64,000 bases of DNA, from NCBI RefSeq assembly GCF_036226405.1, contig NZ_CP108464.1:3286001-3350000 (forward strand), in the 5' to 3' direction. Shown here piece by piece: positions 37,988 through 47,500 of this stretch. Below the pieces are notes generated by a model. The model did not search any database, was not told the DNA's origin, and saw nothing but the letters and a program-made list of their open reading frames with translations. The position numbers and the translations under genes are program-made. The DNA is from Streptomyces sp. NBC_01260 (lineage in GTDB: Bacteria; Actinomycetota; Actinomycetes; Streptomycetales; Streptomycetaceae). Numbering within the stretch: position 1 is the first letter of the stretch; every line of letters starts with the position of its first letter.

Positions 37988-39943
37988 ATGACCCTGGACC
38001 GCCCGGCGTACCGCATCAAACGACAACTGCTCGGCAAACCGCTGACCACCGAGCGCATCAGCGACGAGAAGCTGAACAACCGGACGGCGCTGGGTGTGCT
38101 CGCCTCCGACTGCATCAGCTCGTCCGCGTACGGCTCCGAGGAGATGCTCCGGGTCCTCGTGCCCGTCGTCGGCGCCGCCGCCTTCACGCTGATCATGCCG
38201 GTGACCTTCGCGATCCTGCTGGTGCTGCTGCTGCTGACGCTCTGTTACAGCGATGTGGTGACGATCTACACCCGGGCGGGCGGGTCGTACGTCGTCGCCC
38301 GGGAGAACTTCGGGCCGAACGTCGCGCAGATCGCCGCGGTGGCGCTGCTCGTCGACTACATCGTCACCGTCGCCGTGCAGGTGTCGGCCGGCACCAACGC
38401 CCTCATCTCGCTCGCCCATCTGGCCGGCGACAACTTCACCGGCCTGGACCATCTCCAGCTCCCGGTCTCCGTCGCCGTGATCGTGATTCTCGCGTACGGG
38501 AATCTGCGCGGGGTCCGTGAGGCGGGCCGGCTCTTCGCGCTGCCCGCCTACCTCTTCATGGCCGCCGTCGGCCTGATCCTGGTCGTCTCCGCGCTGCGCG
38601 GGCTCACCGGCGGACTGCCGCACGCCGATCTGCACGCGGCCGGGGTCGTGCCGCTCGGCACCCCGGGCGAAGGCTGGCTCTACGGCGCCTCGCTCTTCAT
38701 CGTGCTGCGCTCGTTCGCCAACGGCGGTTCGTCCCTCACCGGGCTCGAAGCGATCTCCAACGGCATCTCCGCGTTCCGAGAGCCCCAGGGCCGCAACGCG
38801 CGCCGCACCCTCATCACCATGAGCGTGATCCTCGGCATCCTCGTACTCGGTGTCTCCACGCTGGCGCACTTCACCCATGCCGTCCCGTACACGGACGGCA
38901 CGCCGACCGTCATCGCGCAGGAGGCCCATCTCGCCTTCGGCGGCGGGGTCCTCGGCACGGTCGGGCTGGTCTTCGTGCAGCTGGCGACCGCGCTGGTCCT
39001 CTACACGGGTGCCAACACCCCGTTCACCGGCTTCCCCTACCTGGCCAGCTTCGTCGCCGAGGACCGGTTCCTGCCGCGGGTGCTGACCCGACGCGGGCAC
39101 CGCCTCGCGTTCTCCAACGGCATCATCGCGCTGACCGTCGTCTCACTGGCGCTGCTGCTGGCGACCGGCGCCAGCGTGGACAAGCTGGTGGCGCTGTACG
39201 CGATCGGCGTGTTCACCGCGTTCACCATGGCGGGGGCCGGCCTCACCGTCTACCACCTGAGACGCCAGGACCGATACCGCAGAACGAAGATCACGATCAA
39301 CGCGCTCGCCGCGGTCACCTCGGCCGCCGTCGTGCTGATCTTCGCGGTCACCAAGTTCACCGAGGGCGCCTGGCTGGTCGTGGTGGTCTTCCCGCTCGGG
39401 GTGTGGACGCTGACGCGGATCAACCGCGAGTACCGGCGCGAGGCCGCCGCGCTCCAGGGCATCCAGGCCCCGGGCGCGGACCGGGCGGTCTACCGGCGCC
39501 ATCTGGTCCTGGTCCTGGTCGAGACGCTCGACCTGGCGACGCTGATGGCCCTGCGGTACGCCCATGAGCTGCGCCCCGACGAGATCCGTGCGGTGCACTT
39601 CTCGATCGACGAGGCGTACGCCAGGCGGCTGGCCGCCCGCTGGGCGGCGACGTCCGCCACCGCCGTCCCGCTGGAGCTGGTGAACTGCCCGGACCGGCGG
39701 CTGCGCCACGCGATGAAGGAGCTCGCGTACCGCAGCACCGAGGACGGGGAGACCTGGCTGACGGTCCTGGTGCCCCGGCGCATGTACACCAACGCGCTCG
39801 GGAAGCTGCTGCACCGGGGCACGGGCGAGAAGATGGGCAAGACGCTGACGCAGCTGCCGCACGTGGTGGTGACGATCCTGCCGTTCGACGTCTCGCGGGC
39901 GCTGCGGGCGATGGAGGAGCGGCCTCGGTCCCGGCCGCAGTGA
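37988..39943 (+). CDS. APC-superfamily permease, KimA-like
   Basis: 651 residues. Twelve membrane helices (about 30-460) with SSSAYGSEEML, the AGGSYVVARENFG motif and the FANGGSSLTGLEAISNG segment of APC permeases. A C-terminal cytoplasmic domain of about 180 residues (from VYRRHLVLVLVETL) resembles the universal-stress-like domain of KimA potassium transporters. Substrate probably K+ or an amino acid. No riboswitch could be seen in the short upstream gap. Confidence 0.85.
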   Translation: MTLDRPAYRIKRQLLGKPLTTERISDEKLNNRTALGVLASDCISSSAYGSEEMLRVLVPVVGAAAFTLIMPVTFAILLVLLLLTLCYSDVVTIYTRAGGSYVVARENFGPNVAQIAAVALLVDYIVTVAVQVSAGTNALISLAHLAGDNFTGLDHLQLPVSVAVIVILAYGNLRGVREAGRLFALPAYLFMAAVGLILVVSALRGLTGGLPHADLHAAGVVPLGTPGEGWLYGASLFIVLRSFANGGSSLTGLEAISNGISAFREPQGRNARRTLITMSVILGILVLGVSTLAHFTHAVPYTDGTPTVIAQEAHLAFGGGVLGTVGLVFVQLATALVLYTGANTPFTGFPYLASFVAEDRFLPRVLTRRGHRLAFSNGIIALTVVSLALLLATGASVDKLVALYAIGVFTAFTMAGAGLTVYHLRRQDRYRRTKITINALAAVTSAAVVLIFAVTKFTEGAWLVVVVFPLGVWTLTRINREYRREAAALQGIQAPGADRAVYRRHLVLVLVETLDLATLMALRYAHELRPDEIRAVHFSIDEAYARRLAARWAATSATAVPLELVNCPDRRLRHAMKELAYRSTEDGETWLTVLVPRRMYTNALGKLLHRGTGEKMGKTLTQLPHVVVTILPFDVSRALRAMEERPRSRPQ

Positions 39944-40003
39944 CCCCGCCCCACACGGCTCGGCCCGCCCCGCTCTGCCCGACCCGGACCGGCTCTGCCC
40001 GAA

Positions 40004-40423
40004 TCAGACCGAACCGGCCCGGCCGCTCGCGTCGTACGCCGTGCGCGCCGCGTCCACCGCGTCCAGGTGCCGTTCCGACCAGCGCGCCAGGCCCCACACC
40101 TGCTCGGCGGCCTCCCGGCCCATCGCGGTGAGCGTGTAGTCCACCCGGGGCGGGATGACCGGCTTGGCGTCCCGGTCCACGAAGCCGTCGCGCTCCAGCG
40201 TCCGGAGCGTCTGCGACAGCATCTTCTCGCTGACCCCACCGACCTCGCGGCGCAGCTCGCTGAAGCGGTACGAGCGCTCCAGCAGGGCGGCGAGCACCAG
40301 GACCCCCCAGCGGCTGGTGACGTGTTCGAGCACCACCCGCGAAGGACACATCGGCCGCCGCACGTCCGCCTGCCGCACATCGGGCCGCTGCTCCGGATCG
40401 GCTTCCACGTTCCTTACTCCCAT
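40004..40423 (-). CDS. HxlR-family transcriptional regulator
   Basis: 139 residues. A single conserved Cys in RPMCPSR, then the winged helix with TSRWGVLVLAALLERSYRFSELRREVGGVSEKMLSQTLR (in part) and DRDAKPVIPPRVDYTLT. HxlR/YodB regulators often sense quinones or electrophiles through that Cys. Divergent from a QorB-like gene, the classic arrangement. Confidence 0.9.
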   Translation of the reverse strand: MGVRNVEADPEQRPDVRQADVRRPMCPSRVVLEHVTSRWGVLVLAALLERSYRFSELRREVGGVSEKMLSQTLRTLERDGFVDRDAKPVIPPRVDYTLTAMGREAAEQVWGLARWSERHLDAVDAARTAYDASGRAGSV

Positions 40424-40532
40424 ACCAGTACCTTACTTCAAAGTGCGTACTTTCTTTTGGTTAGTGCCACCCCTAAGGTGAGTAACAGAACGCACGAACA
40501 GAACATGAGCACCTAAAGAGGAGCAAAACCCC
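40424..40532. promoter_or_regulatory. divergent promoter and candidate HxlR operator
   Basis: The 109-bp gap contains AGTAC (40427-40431) and inverted GTACT (40447-40451) separated by 15 bp, next to the regulator start, in an AT-rich stretch unlike the surroundings. This probably holds both promoters and the operator. AAGAGGAGC precedes the QorB-like gene. Confidence 0.5.
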
Positions 40533-41393
40533 ATGAGCATCGTCGTCACCGGAGCCACCGGAGAGCTCGGCCGCCTCGTCATCGACCAGCTGCTGACCAC
40601 CACGCCCGCCGACAAGATCGCCGCCGTCGTCCGCGACAAGGAAAAGGCCGCCGGCCTCGCCGCCCGCGGCGTCGAGCTCCGGATCGCCGACTACGACCGG
40701 CCGGAGACCCTGACCGGGGCCTTCCGGGCCGGCGACCGGGTCCTGCTGATCTCCGGCAGCGAGGTCGGCAGCCGGGTCCGGCAGCACACCGCCGTCATCG
40801 ACGCGGCCAAGGCGGCGGGCGTGGCGCAGCTCGCGTACACCGGCGTCCTGGGCGGTCCCGACGCGGACTTCCTGCTGGCCGCCGAGCACAAGGTGACCGA
40901 GCAGCTGATCCTCGGCTCCGGCCTGCCGTACACCTTCCTGCGCAACGGCTGGTACACCGAGAACTACACGGCCAATCTGGCCCCCGTCCTGGCCCACGGC
41001 GCCGTGGCGGCCAACGCGGGCGACGGCAGGGTCGCCTCCGCCACCCGCGCCGACTACGCGGCCGCGGCCGCCGCCGTACTGACCGGTGAGGGCCACCTGG
41101 GCAAGGCCTACGAGCTGAGCGGCGATGTCGCCTGGTCGCTCACGGAGTACGCCGCCGAGGTCGCCAAGGCGTCCGGCAAGGAGATCGCCCACAACGACGT
41201 CCCGGCCGCCGCGCACCAGGAGATCCTGGTCGGCGCCGGTCTGCCCGCGGACTTCGCCGCGATCCTGGTGGACGTGGACGAGGCGATCCGGCGGGGACTG
41301 CTCGCCGGCACCAGCGGCGACCTGGCCCGGCTGATCGGCCGCCCGACGACCCCGCTCGCCGAGACCGTCGCGGCAGCGGTCGCCGCCCAGTAG
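40533..41393 (+). CDS. NmrA/QorB-like NAD(P)-binding quinone oxidoreductase
   Basis: 286 residues. Rossmann motif VVTGATGELGRLV, then ADYDRPETL, YTGVLGG, an AEHKVTEQLI segment with the catalytic-type Lys and FLRNGWYTEN, all typical of atypical-SDR quinone reductases (QorB). Probably NADPH-dependent reduction of quinones. Controlled by the divergent HxlR. Confidence 0.88.
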   Translation: MSIVVTGATGELGRLVIDQLLTTTPADKIAAVVRDKEKAAGLAARGVELRIADYDRPETLTGAFRAGDRVLLISGSEVGSRVRQHTAVIDAAKAAGVAQLAYTGVLGGPDADFLLAAEHKVTEQLILGSGLPYTFLRNGWYTENYTANLAPVLAHGAVAANAGDGRVASATRADYAAAAAAVLTGEGHLGKAYELSGDVAWSLTEYAAEVAKASGKEIAHNDVPAAAHQEILVGAGLPADFAAILVDVDEAIRRGLLAGTSGDLARLIGRPTTPLAETVAAAVAAQ

Positions 41394-41448
41394 ACGGAAG
41401 GAGCGCCTGCGGGAGCCCGCGGCAGGGGTGCGCGACAGGGCCCCGGGA

Positions 41449-41490
41449 CCCGGTGTCATGACCGTCTGGCGATACGGCAATGACACCGGG
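41449..41490 (+). terminator. stem-loop after QorB-like gene
   Basis: An 11-bp perfect stem (41449-41459 with 41480-41490) contains a smaller CCGT/ACGG hairpin (41462-41465, 41474-41477). It is 55 bp after the stop. Probable terminator or leader structure for rarD. Confidence 0.5.
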
Positions 41491-41552
41491 CCCGGTCGGC
41501 GCTACCTTCGTCTGGCTGACGAAGCGTCGACGCACATCTGCCAGGAGGGCCC

Positions 41553-42539
41553 GTGAAGGGGACAAATGAACAGCGGGCCGGGCTCCTGTCCGGATTCGCC
41601 GCCTACGGACTGTGGGGTCTGGTCCCGCTCTTCTGGCCACTGCTGAAGCCGTCCGGTGCGGTCGAGATCCTCGCCCACCGCATGGTCTGGTCCCTCGGCG
41701 TCGTCGGCATCGCACTCCTCGTGCTGCGCCGCTGGTCCTGGATCGGCGAACTGCTGCGGCAGCCGCGGAAGCTGGCGCTGATCACCGTCGCCGCGATCGT
41801 GATCAGCATCAACTGGGGCCTGTACATCTGGTCGGTGAACCACGGCCACGTCGTCGAGGCCTCCCTCGGCTACTTCATCAATCCGCTGGTCACCATCGCC
41901 ATGGGCGTCCTGCTCCTGGGCGAACGGCTGCGCCCCGTGCAGTGGGTGGCGGTCGGCACCGGCGCCGCCTCGGTGCTCGTCCTGGCGATCGGTTACGGGC
42001 AGCCGCCGTGGATCTCGCTGATCCTGGCGTTCTCCTTCGCGACGTACGGCCTGATGAAGAAGAAGGTCAACATGGGCGGCCTGGAGTCGCTCGCGGCCGA
42101 GACCGCGGTCGTGTTCGTGCCCGCGCTCGGCTATCTGCTGTGGCTGGGCGCGCGGGGCGAGTCGACGTTCCTCTCCGGGGGCGCCGGTCACGTGGCGCTG
42201 CTCGCCTCGACGGGGGTGGTGACGGCCGGGCCGCTGATCCTGTTCGGGGCCGCGGCGATCCGCGTACCGCTCTCCACGCTCGGCCTGCTCCAGTACCTGG
42301 CACCGGTCTTCCAGTTCATCCTGGGAATCGTGTACTTCCACGAGGCGATGCCGCCCGAGCGGTGGGCCGGCTTCGCCCTGGTCTGGCTCGCGCTCACACT
42401 GCTGACCTGGGACGCGCTGCGGACGTCACGGCGCACGAGGATGCAGGCACTGGCCGCGCGACAGGCCGCGGCGAAGTCGGCCAAGCCCGCCGCGGACGAT
42501 TCCGCTTCCTCTTCCGCGGTGACGACCCCGACACCCTGA
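41553..42539 (+). CDS. rarD: EamA-family transporter RarD
   Basis: 328 residues, ten membrane helices of the DMT superfamily, with YGLWGLVPLFWPLL at the start and GTGAASVLVLAIGYG. RarD-type; substrate unknown, probably an exporter or chloramphenicol-related transporter by name only. GTG start after AGGAGG. A Ser/Ala-rich tail of 40 residues is basic then polar. Confidence 0.88.
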   Translation: MKGTNEQRAGLLSGFAAYGLWGLVPLFWPLLKPSGAVEILAHRMVWSLGVVGIALLVLRRWSWIGELLRQPRKLALITVAAIVISINWGLYIWSVNHGHVVEASLGYFINPLVTIAMGVLLLGERLRPVQWVAVGTGAASVLVLAIGYGQPPWISLILAFSFATYGLMKKKVNMGGLESLAAETAVVFVPALGYLLWLGARGESTFLSGGAGHVALLASTGVVTAGPLILFGAAAIRVPLSTLGLLQYLAPVFQFILGIVYFHEAMPPERWAGFALVWLALTLLTWDALRTSRRTRMQALAARQAAAKSAKPAADDSASSSAVTTPTP

Positions 42540-42627
42540 CCCACACCCACAACTATTGACCCAGTTGCTTTTTTAACTCGGTTGCGTTTCCATGGAGTCC
42601 AAGGGAACCGGCAACCGAGGAGTGCGC

Positions 42628-44199
42628 ATGCCCAAGCCCCCGACCACCGTGCTGATCGCAGGATCCGGACCGACCGGCCTGACCCTGGCCGTCGATCTGG
42701 CCCGGCGGGACATCGGCGTACGGATCATCGACAAGTCCCCGCAGTTCCCGCGCAGTTCCCGGGCCAAGGGCCCCAACCCGCGTTCCCTGGAGGTCCTGGA
42801 GGACCTCGGTGTCGTCGAGCAGGTGCTGGCCGCCGGATCGGCGCCGCTGCCGATGCGCAAGTACCGCGGCGGGGAAGTCATCGCCGACGCCGACCCGTTC
42901 GCGGCGGCGCGCCCGATGCCGGACGCCCCCTACGACCGGCCCTGGCTGATCGCCCAGTGGCGGCTGGAGGAGATCCTGCGCGCCCGGCTCGCGGAGTACG
43001 GCGTACGGGTCGAACTCGGCGCCGAACTGGTGGGGCTGGCCCAGGGCGACGACTCCGTGACGGCGTCCCTGGCAGATGGCCGGGAGATCGAGTCCCGGTA
43101 CGCGGTGGGCTGCGACGGCGGCCACAGCGCGGTGCGCAAACTGCTCGGCGTCCCGTTCGAGGGGAAGACGGACGAGGAGCAGTCGATGGTCTGCGGAGAC
43201 GTCGAGGCGGAGGGGCCGGACCGCGGCATCTGGCACCAGTGGTTCGACGAGGACGGCGGCGTGATGCTCTGCCCGATCCCCGGCACCCGGTCGGGCTGGT
43301 GGTTCCAGGCCGCCCCCGAGAAGGACGCCGCCGGCCGCCCCGTACCCCCGTCGCTGGAGAGCTTCCAGCGGCTCTTCGCCAAGCACTCCGGACTCCCCGG
43401 CGGCCATCTCTCGCAGGCCACCCTGCTCTCCGCCTACCGGGTCAACGAGCGCATGGCGGACCGCTACCGGGTGGGCCGGGTGTTCCTGGCCGGTGACGCC
43501 GCGCACGTGCACGCCATCGCGGGCGGGCTGGGCATGAACACCGGCATCCAGGACGCGTACAACCTGGGCTGGAAGCTCGCCCGGGTCGCCACCGGCCGGG
43601 CGGCACCGGAGCTGCTCGACACGTACGAGGAGGAGCGGCTGCCGATCGCCGCCCGAACCCTGGACATCACCGCGGAGCGGCTGCGGGCCACGCTGGAGGC
43701 GATCAAGGAGCCGGGCGGCGGTCTGGACTCGGCGATCACCCCGCAGACCTACGGCCTGGGGGACGGCTACCGCTGGAGCTCCCTGGCCCCCGCGGGCGGC
43801 ACCGCCCGGCTGCGCGCGGGCGACCGCGCGCCGGACGCACCCTGCCGCGACGCGGCCACGGGTGCGCCCCGCCGGCTGTTCGAGACCTTCGCCGGACCGC
43901 ACTTCACCCTGCTCGGCTTCGGCGCGGGCACCGCACGGGCCCTGCGGGAGGCGGCTGCGGCCCACGGCGACGAACTGCGGGCGCACGCGGTGGACGGGGC
44001 ATACGGCTCGGCCGGAGGCACAGCGCACGGCGGGCTGTCCGACGACGACGGCCGGGCCCGCTCGGCGTACGGCATCGCGCCGGACGAGGACGTACTCGTA
44101 CTGATCCGCCCGGACAACCACGTGGGCCTCATCGCCCCGGCCGGGGACCACCGGGCCGTCGCCGAGTACCTGAAGGGTGCGGCATTGGAGCGAGCTTGA
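42628..44199 (+). CDS. FAD-dependent aromatic monooxygenase (PheA/TfdB type)
   Basis: 523 residues. FAD motif IAGSGPTGLTLAVDLARRD near residue 10, then the second FAD motif RVFLAGDAAHVHAIAGGLGMN about residue 288, and a C-terminal thioredoxin-like domain. Hydroxylates aromatic or polyketide substrates. GAGGAG precedes the ATG at 42628; an upstream ATG at 42592 is possible. AT-rich promoter stretch upstream (42545-42595). Confidence 0.9.
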   Translation: MPKPPTTVLIAGSGPTGLTLAVDLARRDIGVRIIDKSPQFPRSSRAKGPNPRSLEVLEDLGVVEQVLAAGSAPLPMRKYRGGEVIADADPFAAARPMPDAPYDRPWLIAQWRLEEILRARLAEYGVRVELGAELVGLAQGDDSVTASLADGREIESRYAVGCDGGHSAVRKLLGVPFEGKTDEEQSMVCGDVEAEGPDRGIWHQWFDEDGGVMLCPIPGTRSGWWFQAAPEKDAAGRPVPPSLESFQRLFAKHSGLPGGHLSQATLLSAYRVNERMADRYRVGRVFLAGDAAHVHAIAGGLGMNTGIQDAYNLGWKLARVATGRAAPELLDTYEEERLPIAARTLDITAERLRATLEAIKEPGGGLDSAITPQTYGLGDGYRWSSLAPAGGTARLRAGDRAPDAPCRDAATGAPRRLFETFAGPHFTLLGFGAGTARALREAAAAHGDELRAHAVDGAYGSAGGTAHGGLSDDDGRARSAYGIAPDEDVLVLIRPDNHVGLIAPAGDHRAVAEYLKGAALERA

Positions 44200-44207
44200 G
44201 CGAGTCA

Positions 44208-44236
44208 CAGCGGGTCATCCCCCTGATGACCCGCTG
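44208..44236 (+). terminator. rho-independent terminator after FAD monooxygenase
   Basis: A perfect 12-bp stem (44208-44219 with 44225-44236), loop CCCCT, followed by TATATTTT. The clearest classical terminator here, and it ends 22 bp before the next ATG. Confidence 0.9.
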
Positions 44237-44257
44237 CTTATATTTTCCTCACATCTT

Positions 44258-46033
44258 ATGACTCGACCCCTGCGCGCGTCCGGGACGTCCCGCACGCTTC
44301 TGCGCACCGCGACCGCCACCGCCGCCCTGTCCGCCGTGTCCGTCCTCACCTGCGGAATCGCTCCCACCGCAGTCGCGGACGACACCGTGCGGACCGTCCA
44401 TCAGGACGGGCTCGGCCCCAACGGCCCCTGGCTCCGCCTCCAGGAAACGACCCCCGACCGGGAGCCGGGGGTCCAGGTGGTCTCCCCGAAGCCCGACCCG
44501 GTCCACCTGAACGGCAGCCTGCGGCTGTCCATCGCGGCCGGACAACAGGCCCAGGCCGCCCACTACTTCAACTCGACCTGGACGCCGGAACCGATGCAGC
44601 CGCTGCTGGACGCGGGCGTCTCGTACTGGGCGTACACGGCGTCCGAGGGCTCCAGCGTCACCAATGTCGGCGCCAACCTGCAGTTCCCGGCGTCCTGCGG
44701 GGGCTTCACCACCCTGTCGTTCGAACCCGGCCACAACACGGACACGCAGGGCGCGGCACTGGAGCCGGACACCTGGCAGAAGTACCGGCTCACCGGCGAC
44801 TCCGTGATGCGGACCTCGCGTGCCGTGGCGGGCATCCCGGCGGGCGGGGACGCCCCGCTGTCGCACTTCGTCACGGCGTGCGAGGGTGCGTACGGGGTGA
44901 TCGCCAACATCGGCCGGCTCGGCGACCCGAACGGCACGCTGAACACCTACGTCGACAACATCACCGCCAAGGGCACCACCTGGGACTTCGCCGTCACCGG
45001 CCGGGCGTCGGCGGCGCTCACCGTCCCCACGGAGATCAAGGCGGGAGACGGCCCCCGCCCGGCCGACGCCTCCTACACCGATCCGGCGGACGGCCCCGAG
45101 TACCAGGGCATCGGCACCCGTCTGACGCTCAAGGGCCCGGCCGGGCTGAAGCCGGACCAGCTGACCGTCATGTCCGAGGGCTCCACGGTCCCCCTGACCC
45201 AGCAGGCGGACGGTTCACTCACCGGCGAACTGCGGACCAACCTCCGGGCGGGCGCCACGATGGAGCCGGGCGGAAAGGCCGGGGCCGCGTTCACCCTGGC
45301 CGCGGCGGAGGGTGCGCCGACAGGACGGCTCGACGTGACGGCCGAACTGACCGTCGCCGTCGACGGCACCGACGGCCCGGTGCGCACGGGCGTGAGCGCC
45401 ACGGACCACAGCCGGATCACCGACGCCGACACGGGTCACGGCCCGTCCCCCTCCCCCACGCACCCCCACCACCCCAAGCCCAGCCCGCCCGGCGGCGGCC
45501 ACGGCAACGGCAACTGGGGCGACGGCCACGGCAAGGGCCAAGGCAAGGGCCAAGGCAACTGGGTTGGCGGCCACGGCAACGGCCAAGGCAAGGGAAACTG
45601 GGGTGACAGTCACGGCGACGGCGGCACGAGCGGCGGCGGCACGAGCGGCAGCCACAGCAACGGCGGCACGGGCGGCGGCCACAGCAACGGCGGCACGGGC
45701 GACAGCGGCACGGGCGGCAGCCACAGCAACGGCGGCACGGGCGACAGCGGCACGGGCGGCAGCCACAGCAGCGGCGGAACGGGCGACAGCGGCACGGGCG
45801 GCAGCCACAGCAGCGGCGGAACGGGCGACAGCGGCACGGGCGGCAGCCACGGCAACGGCGGCGCACCGCTGCCGAACGGCCCGGTCGACGCGGGTGGCGG
45901 CTCCACCGCCCTGACCGGCTCCGGCTCCGGCGGCCTCTCCGGTCCCGGCCTGGCGATCGGCGCGGCCGGGCTGCTGGCAGCGGTCGCCGCCGCTGTCGGC
46001 GGGCTCCGCACGGCGCGGCGCCGGCGCGGTTGA
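44258..46033 (+). CDS. secreted cell-surface protein with Gly-rich repeats
   Basis: 591 residues. Signal peptide about 1-40 ending PTAVADD. Residues 45-390 are a beta-rich ectodomain. About 390-540 is a Gly/Asn/His/Ser-rich low-complexity region that includes four copies of a 14-residue repeat. The C-terminus has a hydrophobic helix and RTARRRRG tail, like a cell-wall sorting end, but no clear LPxTG; STALTGSG before the helix is the nearest. The next gene is a sortase starting in its stop codon, so this is probably its substrate. Confidence 0.8.
   Translation: MTRPLRASGTSRTLLRTATATAALSAVSVLTCGIAPTAVADDTVRTVHQDGLGPNGPWLRLQETTPDREPGVQVVSPKPDPVHLNGSLRLSIAAGQQAQAAHYFNSTWTPEPMQPLLDAGVSYWAYTASEGSSVTNVGANLQFPASCGGFTTLSFEPGHNTDTQGAALEPDTWQKYRLTGDSVMRTSRAVAGIPAGGDAPLSHFVTACEGAYGVIANIGRLGDPNGTLNTYVDNITAKGTTWDFAVTGRASAALTVPTEIKAGDGPRPADASYTDPADGPEYQGIGTRLTLKGPAGLKPDQLTVMSEGSTVPLTQQADGSLTGELRTNLRAGATMEPGGKAGAAFTLAAAEGAPTGRLDVTAELTVAVDGTDGPVRTGVSATDHSRITDADTGHGPSPSPTHPHHPKPSPPGGGHGNGNWGDGHGKGQGKGQGNWVGGHGNGQGKGNWGDSHGDGGTSGGGTSGSHSNGGTGGGHSNGGTGDSGTGGSHSNGGTGDSGTGGSHSSGGTGDSGTGGSHSSGGTGDSGTGGSHGNGGAPLPNGPVDAGGGSTALTGSGSGGLSGPGLAIGAAGLLAAVAAAVGGLRTARRRRG
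45689..45856 (+). repeat. four tandem 42-bp repeats (GGTGDSGTGGSHSN units)
   Basis: Copies at 45689-45730, 45731-45772, 45773-45814 and 45815-45856 differ at a few bases and encode a 14-residue Gly-rich repeat. They are in frame. Copy number may vary between strains. Confidence 0.9.
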
Positions 46034-46701
46034 GCGCCCGCGTCCCGCGGGAACGGCCGCCTCGCCGGCCGTTCCCGCGCCTGACCGGGGCGGCCGGGCT
46101 GATCCCGGCCGCCGCAGCGGCGCTGGTCCTGCTGCTGGGCTCCCCCCTCGCGGAGTCCGGCACCGGGACCGTCGCCCGGTCCGGCCCCGCTCCCACGGCG
46201 GCGGCGCCCCTCCCCGCCGCCCGCCCCGCCGCCCTCCCCGCCGCCCGCCCCGTCCGCATCGACATCCCCGGACTCGGCGTCAGCGCGCCCCTGGTGGACC
46301 TGACCCTGGACAGCCGGGACAAGCTCGGCGTGCCCGACCCGGCGGACCGCAACCTGGCCGGCTGGTACCGGGACGGCGTGACGCCGGGCTCCCCGGGCAA
46401 CGCGATCGTGGTGGCCCATGTCGACACCCCCACGGGCCCGGCCGCCTTCGCCGGACTCGACGCGCTGCCGCCCGGCGCCACCGTGGACGTCCGCCGCGCG
46501 GACCGGAAGATCGCGACCTTCCGCGTCTACGCGATCGAGGAGTACGAGAAGAACGACTTCCCGAGCACCCATGTCTACGGACCGACGAAGGACGCCCAAC
46601 TCCGCCTGCTCACCTGCGGCGGCGCCTACGACCGCAGCGCGGGCGGCTACCAGTCCAACGTGGTGGCCTTCGCCCGGCTGGCATCGGTCCGAGCAGGCTG
46701 A
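46030..46701 (+). CDS. class F sortase
   Basis: 223 residues. Membrane segment about 18-40, Pro/Ala linker, then the sortase domain from about 75 with VVAHVDT (catalytic His), LRLLTCGG (catalytic Cys) and a late R near the end region. Attaches surface proteins to the cell wall. TTG start within the stop codon of the surface protein gene, so translation is coupled and the two are a pair. Confidence 0.88.
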   Translation: MSARVPRERPPRRPFPRLTGAAGLIPAAAAALVLLLGSPLAESGTGTVARSGPAPTAAAPLPAARPAALPAARPVRIDIPGLGVSAPLVDLTLDSRDKLGVPDPADRNLAGWYRDGVTPGSPGNAIVVAHVDTPTGPAAFAGLDALPPGATVDVRRADRKIATFRVYAIEEYEKNDFPSTHVYGPTKDAQLRLLTCGGAYDRSAGGYQSNVVAFARLASVRAG

Positions 46702-46765
46702 GATTCCGTCACACCCGAACAGTGATTCGACTCCGAAGCGGGCCCGGACGGGCCAGAATGGCGCC

Positions 46766-47215
46766 ATGCCTCTTGACTGGAAGATCGTCATCGACGCTGC
46801 GGACCCGCACGCCCAGGCCGGATTCTGGGCCGCCGCCCTCGGCTACGAGATCGAGGACAACAGCCCCTTGGTCGAACGCCTCCTGGGCCTCGGAGCCGTA
46901 CCGCAGGCGATCACGACGACCGCGCACGGCCGGAAGGCCTGGCTGGACCTGGCGGCGGCCCGGCACCCGGACGACCCGTTCGAGCAGGAGAGCGGAACGG
47001 GTCTCGGGCGCCGCCTGCTGTTCCAGCGCGTCCCCGAGTCCAAGACGGTGAAGAACCGCCTCCACCTGGACGTGCACGCCGGACCGGACCGCCGCGAGGC
47101 GGAGGTGGCCCGCCTGGAGGGGCTGGGCGCGAAGGTGCTCCGCAAGTTCGCGGAACCGGGCGGGACGTGGACCCTGATGAGCGACCCGGAGGAGAACGAG
47201 TTCTGCGTGCAGTAG
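46766..47215 (+). CDS. VOC-superfamily (glyoxalase fold) protein
   Basis: 149 residues with two beta-alpha-beta-beta-beta repeats: WKIVIDAADPHAQAGFWAAALGY and a second with LHLDVHAGPD and DPEENEFCV. The second repeat is complete. Function unknown; related proteins bind metals or small ligands. It lies after a short gap from the sortase gene. Confidence 0.85.
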   Translation: MPLDWKIVIDAADPHAQAGFWAAALGYEIEDNSPLVERLLGLGAVPQAITTTAHGRKAWLDLAAARHPDDPFEQESGTGLGRRLLFQRVPESKTVKNRLHLDVHAGPDRREAEVARLEGLGAKVLRKFAEPGGTWTLMSDPEENEFCVQ

Positions 47216-47283
47216 GCGTGAGCGGGGCGGCAACCATGCCGCCCCGCAATGCACTCGGCCGGGCAGGGGGTCGCCTCCCTGTC

Positions 47284-47500
47284 GTCGTGCGGTTGCGGAG
47301 TTACGCACGAGCGATCACCCCCGAACAGGCCGATGAACGGGTTGCGTTCCTGATCGACTACAAGGCGAAGCGATGTCACAGGCGGCGCCCGTGGCCTTGA
47401 TCAGCGAGTTGCGAAAGGGCATCCCGTGACGACCGAATCCCCCCGTTGGTTCACGTCCTCGTACAGCGACAACGGCGGCAACGGCCTCAGCCGCTCATGA
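47284..47500 (+). pseudogene. remnants of DUF5753 regulator and DUF397 protein
   Basis: 47296-47400 encodes a fragment SYARAITPEQADERVAFL in the style of the C-terminal part of Scr1-type XRE regulators, then runs into a stop after a frame change. At 47426-47500 a GTG-started 24-residue ORF begins MTTESPRWFTSSYSDNGG, the start of a DUF397 protein, then ends early. Both are much shorter than their families (about 280 and 65 residues). They look like a decayed regulator/DUF397 pair. Confidence 0.6.

Noticed and set aside
45215..45850. Ala/Arg repeat frames opposite the Gly-rich surface protein
   Set aside because: They come from reading the 42-bp repeats on the other strand.
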